DNA of 64,000 bases from an uncultured Bacteroidales bacterium (lineage in GTDB: Bacteria > Bacteroidota > Bacteroidia > Bacteroidales > Bacteroidaceae): the NCBI GenBank assembly GCA_902788315.1, contig CADAJS010000002.1, forward strand, positions 1 through 64,000, in the 5' to 3' direction. Under the pieces are notes generated by a model that was not told the origin of the DNA, searched no databases, and worked only from the letters and a program-made list of their open reading frames with translations. Positions 1 to 7,600 of the stretch are shown piece after piece. Made by a program: the position numbers and the translations under genes. Within the stretch, counting starts at the first letter, position 1. Each line of letters opens with the position of its first letter.

Positions 1-38
1 TGGACTATGAACATACTATCGTTTGAGTGGCGTGTCAA

Positions 39-54
39 TTTCACTCGAGTGAAA
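39..54. terminator. 16-bp perfect palindrome over the WYL stop codon
   Basis: The sequence TTTCACTCGAGTGAAA is a perfect palindrome and contains the stop codon of the minus-strand WYL gene (41-43). It could be a bidirectional transcription stop or a protein site; there is no long T run, so the role is uncertain. Confidence 0.3.
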
Positions 55-988
55 GTTGGCCTTTGCCTGATTGCTTCTGATAACATGCTTGCCTAAGCCT
101 GTTTATTTCCCCTATTCCTTCTATTACCTTTATTTCACCGCCCCATCTGAGAAGTTCTCCTATGAAGTCGGGGGATGGGGAGAGATGATAATGGAAGATA
201 TAGCGGCCTTCGGGACCTTCTCTGTACGGATCTTCACGCTGGCTGTGGTGGAGGGGAAGGGTACGCAGATAGTGGGCTACCGTCTCTGTGCAGCTGATGG
301 TAATATCGCGGACGGGATACGTCTCATAATCGTGCCAGACGCCAAAGCAGTCGCGGAAATACTCATCAAGGTCTATTTCCGGATTGGGGACGAAGATTTC
401 CGATGTCACCTCAAGGCGTTTCATCCGGTCCAGGGAGAAACATTGGATGTATTCTTTATGATCCGTCTTCTCTTTATGGGCAAAGAGATACCAGCGTCCT
501 CTGTCTGCCTTCAGGCAATAAGGATGAAAGATGGCATCGTAGGACGTCGGGGCGGAGAATTTCTGATACGTGACGTCGAGTTTCCGACGATCCCTCAACG
601 CCTGCCCTATCCGCGAAAGATAGCATGCGCCAGTACCTATCTGTTCAGGCTGGATGAGGTTGCCCAGCGACCTGTATTCCTGAAGGAAGATAAAGTTCTG
701 AATGCTCTTCAGCAGATCGTTGGCAAGCGAATCAAGTGCCAGGGCTTCGGGGTTCATGATGCGATAGTGCATCCTGTCCGGTGCCTGTATCACTACTCCG
801 AGGAATTCCTGGATGCTCTTACGGTGGGTCGAGAGCATATCACGGGACAGATTGCCTATATGTCCGGGCACATTCAGCCATCTGCGACGTAGTTCATCGA
901 GGGTCAAACCGGGCAAGGGAGTGCCCTTCAGTTGCTCGATGAGCCAGACATCGAACTTGAACTGCGAGAAAGGATGAACTTTACTCAT
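41..988 (-). CDS. WYL-domain transcriptional regulator
   Basis: A 315-residue cytoplasmic protein. Residues around 140-200 form a WYL domain: the tract GRWYLFAHKE contains the literal W-Y-L triplet, and the domain continues with a conserved F-S-L-D-R-M turn that is typical of WYL regulators. WYL domains are ligand-sensing modules (nucleic acid or nucleotide ligands) in transcription factors. The first 100 residues are helical and could be a divergent winged-helix DNA-binding part, but no clear helix-turn-helix can be assigned. The start is the first ATG after an in-frame stop; no obvious promoter was found just upstream. It stands alone, so its target cannot be read from neighbours. The family call is strong; the regulated genes are unknown. 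Confidence 0.85.
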   Translation of the reverse strand: MSKVHPFSQFKFDVWLIEQLKGTPLPGLTLDELRRRWLNVPGHIGNLSRDMLSTHRKSIQEFLGVVIQAPDRMHYRIMNPEALALDSLANDLLKSIQNFIFLQEYRSLGNLIQPEQIGTGACYLSRIGQALRDRRKLDVTYQKFSAPTSYDAIFHPYCLKADRGRWYLFAHKEKTDHKEYIQCFSLDRMKRLEVTSEIFVPNPEIDLDEYFRDCFGVWHDYETYPVRDITISCTETVAHYLRTLPLHHSQREDPYREGPEGRYIFHYHLSPSPDFIGELLRWGGEIKVIEGIGEINRLRQACYQKQSGKGQLSLE

Positions 989-1241
989 AAGGTATCTGTT
1001 TTTTATTCTTTGGCCGCTAAGATACTAAAAAATTGCATTGAGCATGGAGTTTTTCATGGATTTTTTGCCCAGGTTGTGGCTCATTGGCCTACAACCTACA
1101 TATTTCTTCATGGAATCATGCTCCGAGAAGGGCTTCTTTCTGCTGAACAACCGCAGCCTATTGGTAGGCTATAGAAAACGACTTCTCACGTCTTAGGCAA
1201 GCCCTAAGCAAGCTCAGGCAAGCCCGAACAGCTTGCTTGAG
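989..1241. other. Intergenic, no gene seen
   Basis: No convincing coding sequence on either strand. It contains one short hairpin (AGCCTA, loop TTGG, TAGGCT at 1155-1170) and a few imperfect GCAAGCC repeats at 1196-1240 leading into the tandem array that follows. Confidence 0.5.
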
Positions 1242-1373
1242 CTTGCCATCTCCTTGCCATCTCCTTGCGAAGTACTTGCCATCTCCTTGCGAAGTACTTG
1301 CCATCTCCTTGCCATCTCCTTGCGAAGTACTTGCCATCTCCTTGCGAAGTACTTGCCATCTCCTTGAGAAATC
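1242..1373. repeat. Nested 11-bp tandem repeat array
   Basis: Twelve consecutive 11-mers of two kinds: A is CTTGCCATCTC and B is CTTGCGAAGTA. The order is A A B A B A A B A B A B', the last being a diverged copy (CTTGAGAAATC). Thus a 55-bp higher unit (AABAB) is itself duplicated. The array is noncoding, since 11 is not a multiple of three and no gene runs through it convincingly. Confidence 0.85.
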
Positions 1374-1533
1374 CCTGTCTGTCCCCTCATTGCTGAGCCA
1401 CCTCCCTTAGTCATCGCGGGGGCAGGACTCGCGCTCGGCTCCGCCGCTTCGCTCGTCGAAGTAATCGGCCATGCCGCTTCGCCTTTAGTGCGAAGAACTG
1501 CGACCTGGGAGCATGTGAAGAGGACTGCCAACG

Positions 1534-1560
1534 AAAAAAGCCTGGGGGAAACCAGGCTTT
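1534..1560 (-). terminator. Terminator copy in the duplicated unit
   Basis: AAAGCCTGG paired with CCAGGCTTT and a minus-strand T run; a duplicate of the terminator next to the tRNA. Confidence 0.55.
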
Positions 1561-1681
1561 GGTTGCGGGGGCAGGACTCGCGCTCGGCTCTGCCGCTTGG
1601 CTTGTCCAAGTAATCGGCTTGCCGCTTCGCCTTTAGTGCGAAGAACTGCGACCGGGGAGCATGTGAAGAGGACTGCCGACG

Positions 1682-1707
1682 AAAAAAGCCTGGAGAAACC
1701 AGGCTTT
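1682..1707 (-). terminator. Rho-independent terminator of the initiator tRNA
   Basis: On the minus strand directly after the tRNA: a 9-bp stem AAAGCCTGG/CCAGGCTTT with a 5-nt loop, followed by six T residues. Confidence 0.85.
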
Positions 1708-1709
1708 AG

Positions 1710-1782
1710 TTGCGGGGGCAGGACTCGAACATGCGACCTCCAGGTTATGAGCCTGGCGAGCTACCAACTGCTCCACCCCGCG
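1710..1782 (-). tRNA. Initiator tRNA-fMet (CAT)
   Basis: Full cloverleaf: acceptor CGCGGGG with CCCCGCA, D stem GAGC/GCTC, anticodon arm CCAGG-CTCATAA-CCTGG, T arm with TTCGAGT loop. Position 1 (C) and 72 (A) do not pair and the D stem has A11:T24, both hallmarks of the initiator. CCA is not encoded. Oddities: the anticodon stem has A29:T41 instead of the usual three G:C pairs (G30 and G31 are kept), and one T-stem pair (T:C) is mismatched. A good promoter precedes it and a terminator follows. Initiator identity is inferred from C1-A72 and A11:T24. Confidence 0.93.
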
Positions 1783-1800
1783 ATGTATCGTTTTCGGGTG

Positions 1801-1832
1801 CAAAGGTACGGAGATTATTTGATATGGCCAAA
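1801..1832 (-). promoter_or_regulatory. Promoter of the initiator tRNA
   Basis: On the minus strand TTTG (1829-1832), a 20-base spacer and TACCTTTG (1801-1808), matching the Bacteroidota TTTG / TAnnTTTG form; it lies 19 bases before the tRNA. Confidence 0.75.
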
Positions 1833-1879
1833 TGTTTTGGCGAATAAATGGCGGCAAGGAGTGGTATGGGGGAACGTTT

Positions 1880-1905
1880 TTGCACAAATTGCGCGTTTTG
1901 TGCAA
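1880..1905. promoter_or_regulatory. Inverted repeat upstream of the TetR gene
   Basis: TTGCACAAA and TTTGTGCAA separated by 8 bases, between the divergent tRNA and TetR promoters. A candidate operator for the adjacent TetR protein, by position only. Confidence 0.35.
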
Positions 1906-1922
1906 TATTTTCCTGTATTTTC

Positions 1923-1953
1923 TTGCAAGTTTACGCAAGTTGTGGTAAATTTG
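1923..1953 (+). promoter_or_regulatory. Promoter of the TetR-fabG unit
   Basis: TTGC at 1923-1926, 19 bases, then TAAATTTG at 1946-1953, a perfect Bacteroidota -7 element. The start codon is only 8 bases downstream, so the transcript should be leaderless or nearly so. Confidence 0.75.
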
Positions 1954-1961
1954 CATTCGCT

Positions 1962-2570
1962 ATGGCAGTAGTAAAGACTCGAAATAAGCTGGTCGATGTG
2001 GCAAGGCAGATCTTTGCCAAGAAAGGCATCGAGAACACCACGATGAACGACATCGCGATGGCCTCGGGGAAGGGTCGTCGCACGCTCTACACGTATTTCA
2101 AGAGCAAGGAGGACATCTACGTGGCCGTCATCGAGAGCGAGCTAGTTCGTCTCTCGGAGTGTCTGAATGCCGTAGCACACCGTGACATGGATCCCGAGGA
2201 GAAGCTCATCGAGACCATCTACGCCCATCTGAGCAAGGTGAAGGAAGCCGTGCAGCGCAACGGCAACCTGCGTGCCGAGTTCTTCCGCAATATAATTAAG
2301 GTAGAGCGCGTGCGTAAGCAGTTTGACGAGAACGAGCGCCGCCTCTTTGCCGGCATCGTGGCTGAAGGCGTGCGCAGCGGTGCCTTCGAGGTGGACAACA
2401 TTCCCCTCTTCGTAGATATCCTGCACTTCAGCCTGAAGGGGCTGGAGATTCCCTACATCTACGGACGTCTGGGCCGCGGCCTGCCCAACGAGGTGAGCCG
2501 CGCCATCGTGCGCAAGATGCTGCACAAGATGCTGGCACGCCCCGAGCGCCGGCTCAACGTATATCAATAA
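1962..2570 (+). CDS. TetR/AcrR family transcriptional regulator
   Basis: A 202-residue regulator. The N-terminal helix-turn-helix (about residues 8-55) has the family signature: an ALPHA-1 tract VDVARQIFAKKGIENTTM followed by DIA-ASGKGRRTLYTYFKSKEDIY, where TLYTYFKSKE is the typical recognition-helix end. The C-terminal part is the ligand-binding/dimerisation region with no recognisable ligand class. The ATG at 1962 is chosen because homology starts there and because a promoter -7 box sits 8 bases upstream; longer in-frame starts would lie inside the promoter. fabG follows after 42 bases with no terminator, so the pair is probably one unit and the regulator may respond to fatty-acid or envelope-lipid status. 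Family certain, ligand unknown. Confidence 0.88.
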   Translation: MAVVKTRNKLVDVARQIFAKKGIENTTMNDIAMASGKGRRTLYTYFKSKEDIYVAVIESELVRLSECLNAVAHRDMDPEEKLIETIYAHLSKVKEAVQRNGNLRAEFFRNIIKVERVRKQFDENERRLFAGIVAEGVRSGAFEVDNIPLFVDILHFSLKGLEIPYIYGRLGRGLPNEVSRAIVRKMLHKMLARPERRLNVYQ

Positions 2571-2612
2571 ACGAACATTCACACGACGAAAAGTCAAATA
2601 ACACAGAACGAC

Positions 2613-3359
2613 ATGAGATTATTACAAGGAAAGACCGCCCTCATCACCGGAGCGGCAAGAGGAATCGGAAAAGCCATTGCACTGAAGTTCGCCTCAGAGG
2701 GCGCCAACATAGCATTCACCGACCTGGTTATCGACGAGAACGGCCAGGCCACGGAAGCCGAGATAGCTGCCCTAGGCGTAAAGGTGAAGGGATATGCCTC
2801 GAATGCAGCCGACTTTGCACAGACCGAGGCCGTGGTGGCCCAGGTGAAGGAGGAGTTCGGGAGCATCGATATCCTGGTGAACAACGCCGGCATTACGAAG
2901 GACGGCCTGATGCTGCGCATGACCGAGCAGCAGTGGGACGCCGTGATAGCCGTGAACCTGAAGTCGGCATTCAACTTCATCCATGCCTGCGTGCCCGTGA
3001 TGATGCGCCAGCGTGGCGGCTCGATTATCAATATGGCCTCGGTGGTGGGCGTTCATGGCAATGCCGGCCAGTCCAACTATGCCGCTTCGAAGGCCGGTCT
3101 GATCGCACTGGCCAAGAGCGTGGCCCAGGAGATGGGTCCCAAGGGTATCCGCGCCAATGCCATCGCCCCGGGCTTCATCGAGACGGCCATGACGGCTGCC
3201 CTGCCCGACTCGGTGCGCGAGGAGTGGAAGAAGAAGATTCCCCTGCGCCGCGGCGGACAGGTGGAGGACATCGCCAACGTGGCTACCTTCCTGGCCAGCG
3301 ACATGTCCAGCTACGTGAGCGGACAGGTGATCCAGGTGGACGGCGGCATGAACATGTAA
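2613..3359 (+). CDS. fabG: 3-oxoacyl-[ACP] reductase
   Basis: A 248-residue classical short-chain dehydrogenase. It reduces 3-oxoacyl-ACP to 3-hydroxyacyl-ACP with NADPH in the fatty-acid elongation cycle in the cytoplasm. Visible motifs: TGAARGIG cofactor loop (residues 12-19), NNAG (90-93), catalytic S143, Y156 and K160 (YAASK), and the C-terminal FLASDMSSYVSGQ-QVDGG tract that is strongly FabG-like. Length equals that of typical FabG (244-250). It follows the TetR gene closely and is followed by an array of the interspersed hairpin repeat. A different SDR substrate cannot be excluded by sequence alone, but the fit to FabG is very good. Confidence 0.92.
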   Translation: MRLLQGKTALITGAARGIGKAIALKFASEGANIAFTDLVIDENGQATEAEIAALGVKVKGYASNAADFAQTEAVVAQVKEEFGSIDILVNNAGITKDGLMLRMTEQQWDAVIAVNLKSAFNFIHACVPVMMRQRGGSIINMASVVGVHGNAGQSNYAASKAGLIALAKSVAQEMGPKGIRANAIAPGFIETAMTAALPDSVREEWKKKIPLRRGGQVEDIANVATFLASDMSSYVSGQVIQVDGGMNM

Positions 3360-3360
3360 G

Positions 3361-3460
3361 ATAGTTCATAGTTCATAGTTCTTCGACAAGCGAAGCGGCG
3401 GAGCCGATTACTTCGAACCAAAGGCGAAGCGGCAGAGCCGAGCGCATAGTTCATAATTAT
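3361..3460 (-). repeat. Interspersed hairpin repeat array after fabG
   Basis: Reverse-orientation copy of the family found elsewhere: a GTTCATA heptad tail (3364-3380), a hairpin CTTCG-loop-CGAAG (3381-3395), a longer-loop version (3411-3429) and the GATTACTT linker. It sits in the 220-base gap after fabG; nothing else was seen there. Confidence 0.75.
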
Positions 3461-3579
3461 GGATTAGGGATTATCGTTAAGAATCAAAAAATTGTGGTTT
3501 TAAGTTAATCGTGCAGGGTTTAAAGTCCGGGACTGGGATATTAGACCCTGCTTTTTGACTCCCACGACATGTCATATCC

Positions 3580-4263
3580 ATGCAGGTACTCTATGAGGAC
3601 AACCACATCATCGTGGTGAACAAGGCGGCGGGCGAGATAGTCCAAGGCGACAAGACGGGCGACCGACCGCTCTCCGAGATGGTAAAGGATTATATCAAGG
3701 AAGCCTATGCCAAGCCCGGAGAGGTGTTCCTGGGCGTGGTCCACAGGCTGGACCGCCCGGTGAGCGGCTGTGTCCTCTTTGCCCGGACCAGCAAGGCGCT
3801 GTCGCGGCTGAACGCCCTGTTTGCCTCGCACACACAGGTCAGGAAGACCTACTGGGCCATCGTCACCCAGCGCCCGCCCGCCGAGAGCGGCACCCTGACC
3901 CACTGGCTCACGCGCAACGAAGCCAAGAACACAGCCCGTGCCCACGACCATGAGGTGCCGGGCAGCAAGCGGGCCGTGCTCGACTATCGCCTGCTGGCGG
4001 CCAGCGAACGCTACTTCCTGGTGGAAGTCACGCTGCACACGGGCCGTCACCACCAGATACGATGCCAGCTGGCCAAGGTGGGCTGCCCCATCCGAGGCGA
4101 CCTGAAATACGGTGCGCCACGTTCCAACCCCGACGGCAGCATCTCGCTCCACGCGCGGCGTCTCGTGCTGGAGCACCCCGTCTCGCACAAGACCATCGAC
4201 ATCGTTGCCCCCGTGCCCGACGAACGTCTCTGGCAGGAAATCACGCAGGCCGCCCTGTCCTAA
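3580..4263 (+). CDS. RluA-family pseudouridine synthase
   Basis: A 227-residue protein that isomerises uridine to pseudouridine in RNA. The catalytic motif HRLDRPVSG is at residues 55-63, with D58 the catalytic aspartate. A second family block, LHTGRHHQIRCQLA, lies near residue 152-165, and SLHARRL-L-HP near 190-203. There is no N-terminal S4 RNA-binding domain, and the protein is about 100 residues shorter than RluD, so it is of the short RluA/RluC-core type common in Bacteroidota. The RNA target (23S rRNA or tRNA position) cannot be read from sequence. The ATG at 3580 gives a typical N terminus (LYEDNHIIVVNK). No partner genes; a possible terminator follows. Confidence 0.9.
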   Translation: MQVLYEDNHIIVVNKAAGEIVQGDKTGDRPLSEMVKDYIKEAYAKPGEVFLGVVHRLDRPVSGCVLFARTSKALSRLNALFASHTQVRKTYWAIVTQRPPAESGTLTHWLTRNEAKNTARAHDHEVPGSKRAVLDYRLLAASERYFLVEVTLHTGRHHQIRCQLAKVGCPIRGDLKYGAPRSNPDGSISLHARRLVLEHPVSHKTIDIVAPVPDERLWQEITQAALS

Positions 4264-4307
4264 TATCGGAAGACACGCCCGATTTCCGTCCAAAAAACGG
4301 GGCATCG

Positions 4308-4332
4308 AAAAAGGCGGAAAATAGCCGTTTTT
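4308..4332 (+). terminator. Possible terminator after the pseudouridine synthase
   Basis: AAAAAGGC pairs with GCCGTTTTT (one bulged G) and ends in five T residues, 45 bases after the stop codon. Confidence 0.45.
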
Positions 4333-4602
4333 CAGCCCCCACGAGGCAGTTTCAGGAAGAGTAGGAAACGTAACCGCCTGAAACACAGCACCCCCAGAAT
4401 TTCGATATTTTCCACCGACCTCTCCCCCGCTCCGTTTTACGCGATTCTCACGCGTTATGTCGGTCTGAGGAGCGTGTTGCATCGGCCGGAGGAGCGTGTT
4501 GCATCGACTCCCGCGACACGCCGTATTGAGACATATCGAACCCGACGAGCATCTGTGAAAGGCTCCGTGTAAAGAAAACTTACACACGAAAAAACTTCAC
4601 GC
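4333..4602. other. Intergenic, small direct repeat only
   Basis: No gene seen. A 16-base sequence GGAGCGTGTTGCATCG occurs twice in tandem with a 22-base period (4469-4484 and 4491-4506). Confidence 0.5.
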
Positions 4603-4656
4603 GCAAGAGAAAAACTTGTTTTCTCTTGCCCATGTCGGGCGTTTGCCGTATATTTG
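4603..4656 (+). promoter_or_regulatory. tamB promoter with inverted repeat over -33
   Basis: TTG at 4626-4628, a 20-base spacer and TATATTTG at 4649-4656, 26 bases before the start codon. A perfect 11-bp inverted repeat (4603-4613 and 4619-4629, GCAAGAGAAAA/TTTTCTCTTGC) has its right arm on the -33 element. The spacer resembles that of the SMR-transporter promoter at 30880-30910. Confidence 0.7.
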
Positions 4657-4682
4657 CATTCAAATTGTGATATGGGATACGT

Positions 4683-7600
4683 ATGACCAAGACACGCCGC
4701 AGGCTTTTGCTCCTCCTTATCTCGCCGCTCCTCTTGCTGGTGACGGTCATGGGCTTGCTGTATGTCCCGCCCGTACAGCGCTGGGCCATAGGCCTTGCCA
4801 CGGATTATGCAGAACGCCAGACGGGCTTCGACATCGGCATCGAGGGCCTGCGCATCCGCTTCCCGCTCGACATCGAACTGGAGGGTCTCTGCGTGGTGGA
4901 CCCGCCGCGCGACACCTTGGTATGCGTGGAGAGTGCAGTGGTGGACCTCGACCTCATGCGCCTGCCGATGGGGCGTATCGGCGTAGAGGGTATCGAGTTG
5001 TGCCGGGGCTTTGTCGATACCCACAGCCTCATCGAGACCACCCACGTGCGGGGCCGCATAGAACGACTCGCGCTGAAGGCTGACGAGTTAAACCTTCGCA
5101 AGAGCAACATCACGATAAACAACACGGAAATAGACGATTGCGACATCGCAGTCACGATAACGCCGAGCGAAGAGGAGGACACCACGGAGAGCCAGCCTTC
5201 GCCGTGGCGCATCGTGGCAGACCGTCTGGAGATACGGCAGAGCCGCGTGGCGATAGCCCTGCCTGCCGACTCGCTCTGCATCGACGGCACCATCCGCAAG
5301 GCCACCCTACACACGGCCGACGTGAACCTGCGCGAGCAGACCTACGCCATCGACAGCCTCTCCCTGCACACGGACACGCTCCTCTACGAGCGTACGAACC
5401 TTCCCCGACAGAGGGGCGGCCTCGACCTCGGCCACATCGCGCTGGGCGAGAGCCGTCTGAGCGTGGCCCGCTTCCTGTACAGCCAGCCGGAGAACCTGCT
5501 GCGCGGAACCCTGACGAGCGACCGCCTGACGGAGCGCTGCGGCCTCGGCATCCGCCACCTGGCCACCACGATAGAGATGGCAGGCACGGACATCGCCATA
5601 GACAGCCTGGCCATCGCCACTCCCCACAGCCATCTGGAAGCCAGCGGGCGAGCCAGCCTCGAGGCCTTCACGCCCGGCCGCGGCGGCATGACCAGCCTGG
5701 AGGCCACGGCCCACATCGGGCGCGAGGACCTGCTCCTGACCACCGACAGCGCCACGAGCTCGCTGCTGCGACGCGTCTGCCCCGACCAGCCATTGGAGGC
5801 CAGCCTCAGGCTCGAAGGGAACATCGACAGCCTGTGGACAGACACACTCTGCCTCTCCATGCCCAGCGTGATCCACATGGAAGCCCGCGGATGGGCCGCC
5901 CATCTAGCCGACTCGCTCAGGGAGCGGGCAGCCCACCTCACGATGGACCTGAAGAGTGCCGACCTGACGTGCGTGAACCGTCTCGTCGGGAGCAACGCCT
6001 TCCGCCTGCCCCCCATGACACTCTCGGCCGAGGCACGGATGCGGGGCAGCGTCTATGACGTGGATGCCCTGCTGGGCGAGCATCGCGGCACAGCCCACCT
6101 GAAAGGACGCCTCGATGCCGAAAACATGAGCTACGAGGCCCGACTGCGCACCAACGAGCTGAACCTGGGCCACTTCCTGCCCCACGACTCGCTGCACACG
6201 CTCTCCTCCCTGACCACCCTCTCCGGCCGAGGCACCGACCTCTTCTCCCCCACCACCCGCATGAAGGCAGAGAGCCACGTGGACCACCTGGGCTACGCCG
6301 CATGGGACCTGGACAGCATCATGCTGTATGCCGTGGTCGAAGAGGGCAAGGGACACATGCAGCTGACCAGCGAGAACCGCCTGGCACGGCTGGATGCCTG
6401 TGCCGAGGCACGCATGGAGCGACAACTCTCGGACGCCCGCCTCGACATAGACATGCGGCAGATGGACATGCACACCCTGGGCTTCACGCCCGACTCGCTG
6501 CTCCTGGCTCTCGTGCTCCACGCCGAGGGAGAGAGCGACCTGAAGGACACCCACCGCCTCACAGCCCGCATCCAGGCCCAGCAGCTCATGCTGCCCGACA
6601 CCACCTTCCACCCGCAAGACCTCCAGGCCACGCTGCTCATGACACCCGACACCATAGACCTGCAGGCAGAGACGGGCGACCTGGACATCCGCCTGAGCGC
6701 CGCCCACAGCATAGACGAGCTGAACCGACGCTTCGCAGAGCTGATGACCGAACTGGATGCCGAGCGGGAAGCCTACAACCTGAGGCAGGACACCCTGCGC
6801 ACCCTGCTGCCCGACGTAAACCTGCATGTCCGTGCGGGCAGCGACAATCCCGTGGCCAACATGCTGCAGACGCGCGGCTACACCATCGACCGCCTCTACA
6901 TGGACCTAAAGACGGACACCGTGGCAGGCGTAAACGGATTCGGACACCTCTATGCCCTCAACACGGGAGCCATCCTCATAGACACCATTCAATGGCATGT
7001 ATATCAGGACGACAGCGGCGTGAACATGGAGGCACGCGTGAGGAATTCGCCCAAGAACAAAGTGGTCTCGTTCGAGAGCACGCTGAAGGCCGACGTCACG
7101 CCCAGCGGCATCGAAGCCTCGCTGCTCTTCAACGATGCCAAGGGAAAGAAGGGAGTGGACCTGGGACTGCGGGCCGACATCATGGAGAACGGCTACCGCC
7201 TGCACTTTACGCCGCTGAACCCCATCATCGCCTACCGCCGCTTCCAGCTGAACGAGGACAATTTCGTGGCGCTGACCAACGACATGCGCATCGAGGGCCT
7301 CGTGGACCTGCTGGCCGACGACGGTACGGGACTGAAGTTCTACAGCACCGAGGGCGATGCGCTGCAAGACCTCTCGCTGAGCGTCAACCGCTTCAACCTG
7401 GGCGAGCTGACACAGGTAATCCCCTACATGCCCTCCATCGGAGGATTCCTGCACGGAGACCTCCACTACCTGCAGTCGGACAGCACCACGCTCTCCATCT
7501 CCACCGACATGACCGTCCAGGGCATGACGTACGAAGGCGCACCCCTGGGCCAGGTGGGCCTGAACGCCGTATATCTGCCCAACGGCGACGGCACGCACTA

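Larger units (their letters stand above)
1416..1711. repeat. Tandem duplication of tRNA 3' end plus terminator
   Basis: Two tandem units of 149 and 147 bp (1416-1564, 1565-1711). Each starts with the 3' end of the neighbouring initiator tRNA (GCGGGGGCAGGACTCG on the plus strand), continues with two copies of the interspersed hairpin repeat, a conserved GAACTGCGACC-GGGAGCATG tract and, at its end, a 9-bp stem terminator followed on the minus strand by a T run. The intact tRNA begins where a third unit would. The units differ at scattered single bases, so the duplication is not very recent. Confidence 0.8.

Noticed and set aside
71..892. 273-residue plus-strand open frame inside the WYL gene
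   Set aside because: Opposite-strand shadow of a recognisable WYL protein.
1242..1373. Possible CRISPR array
   Set aside because: Units are 11 bp, contiguous and without unique spacers; no cas gene in the window.
3541..4587. 348-residue minus-strand open frame over the pseudouridine synthase
   Set aside because: The plus-strand gene has the catalytic HRLD motif; the opposite frame has no recognisable feature.
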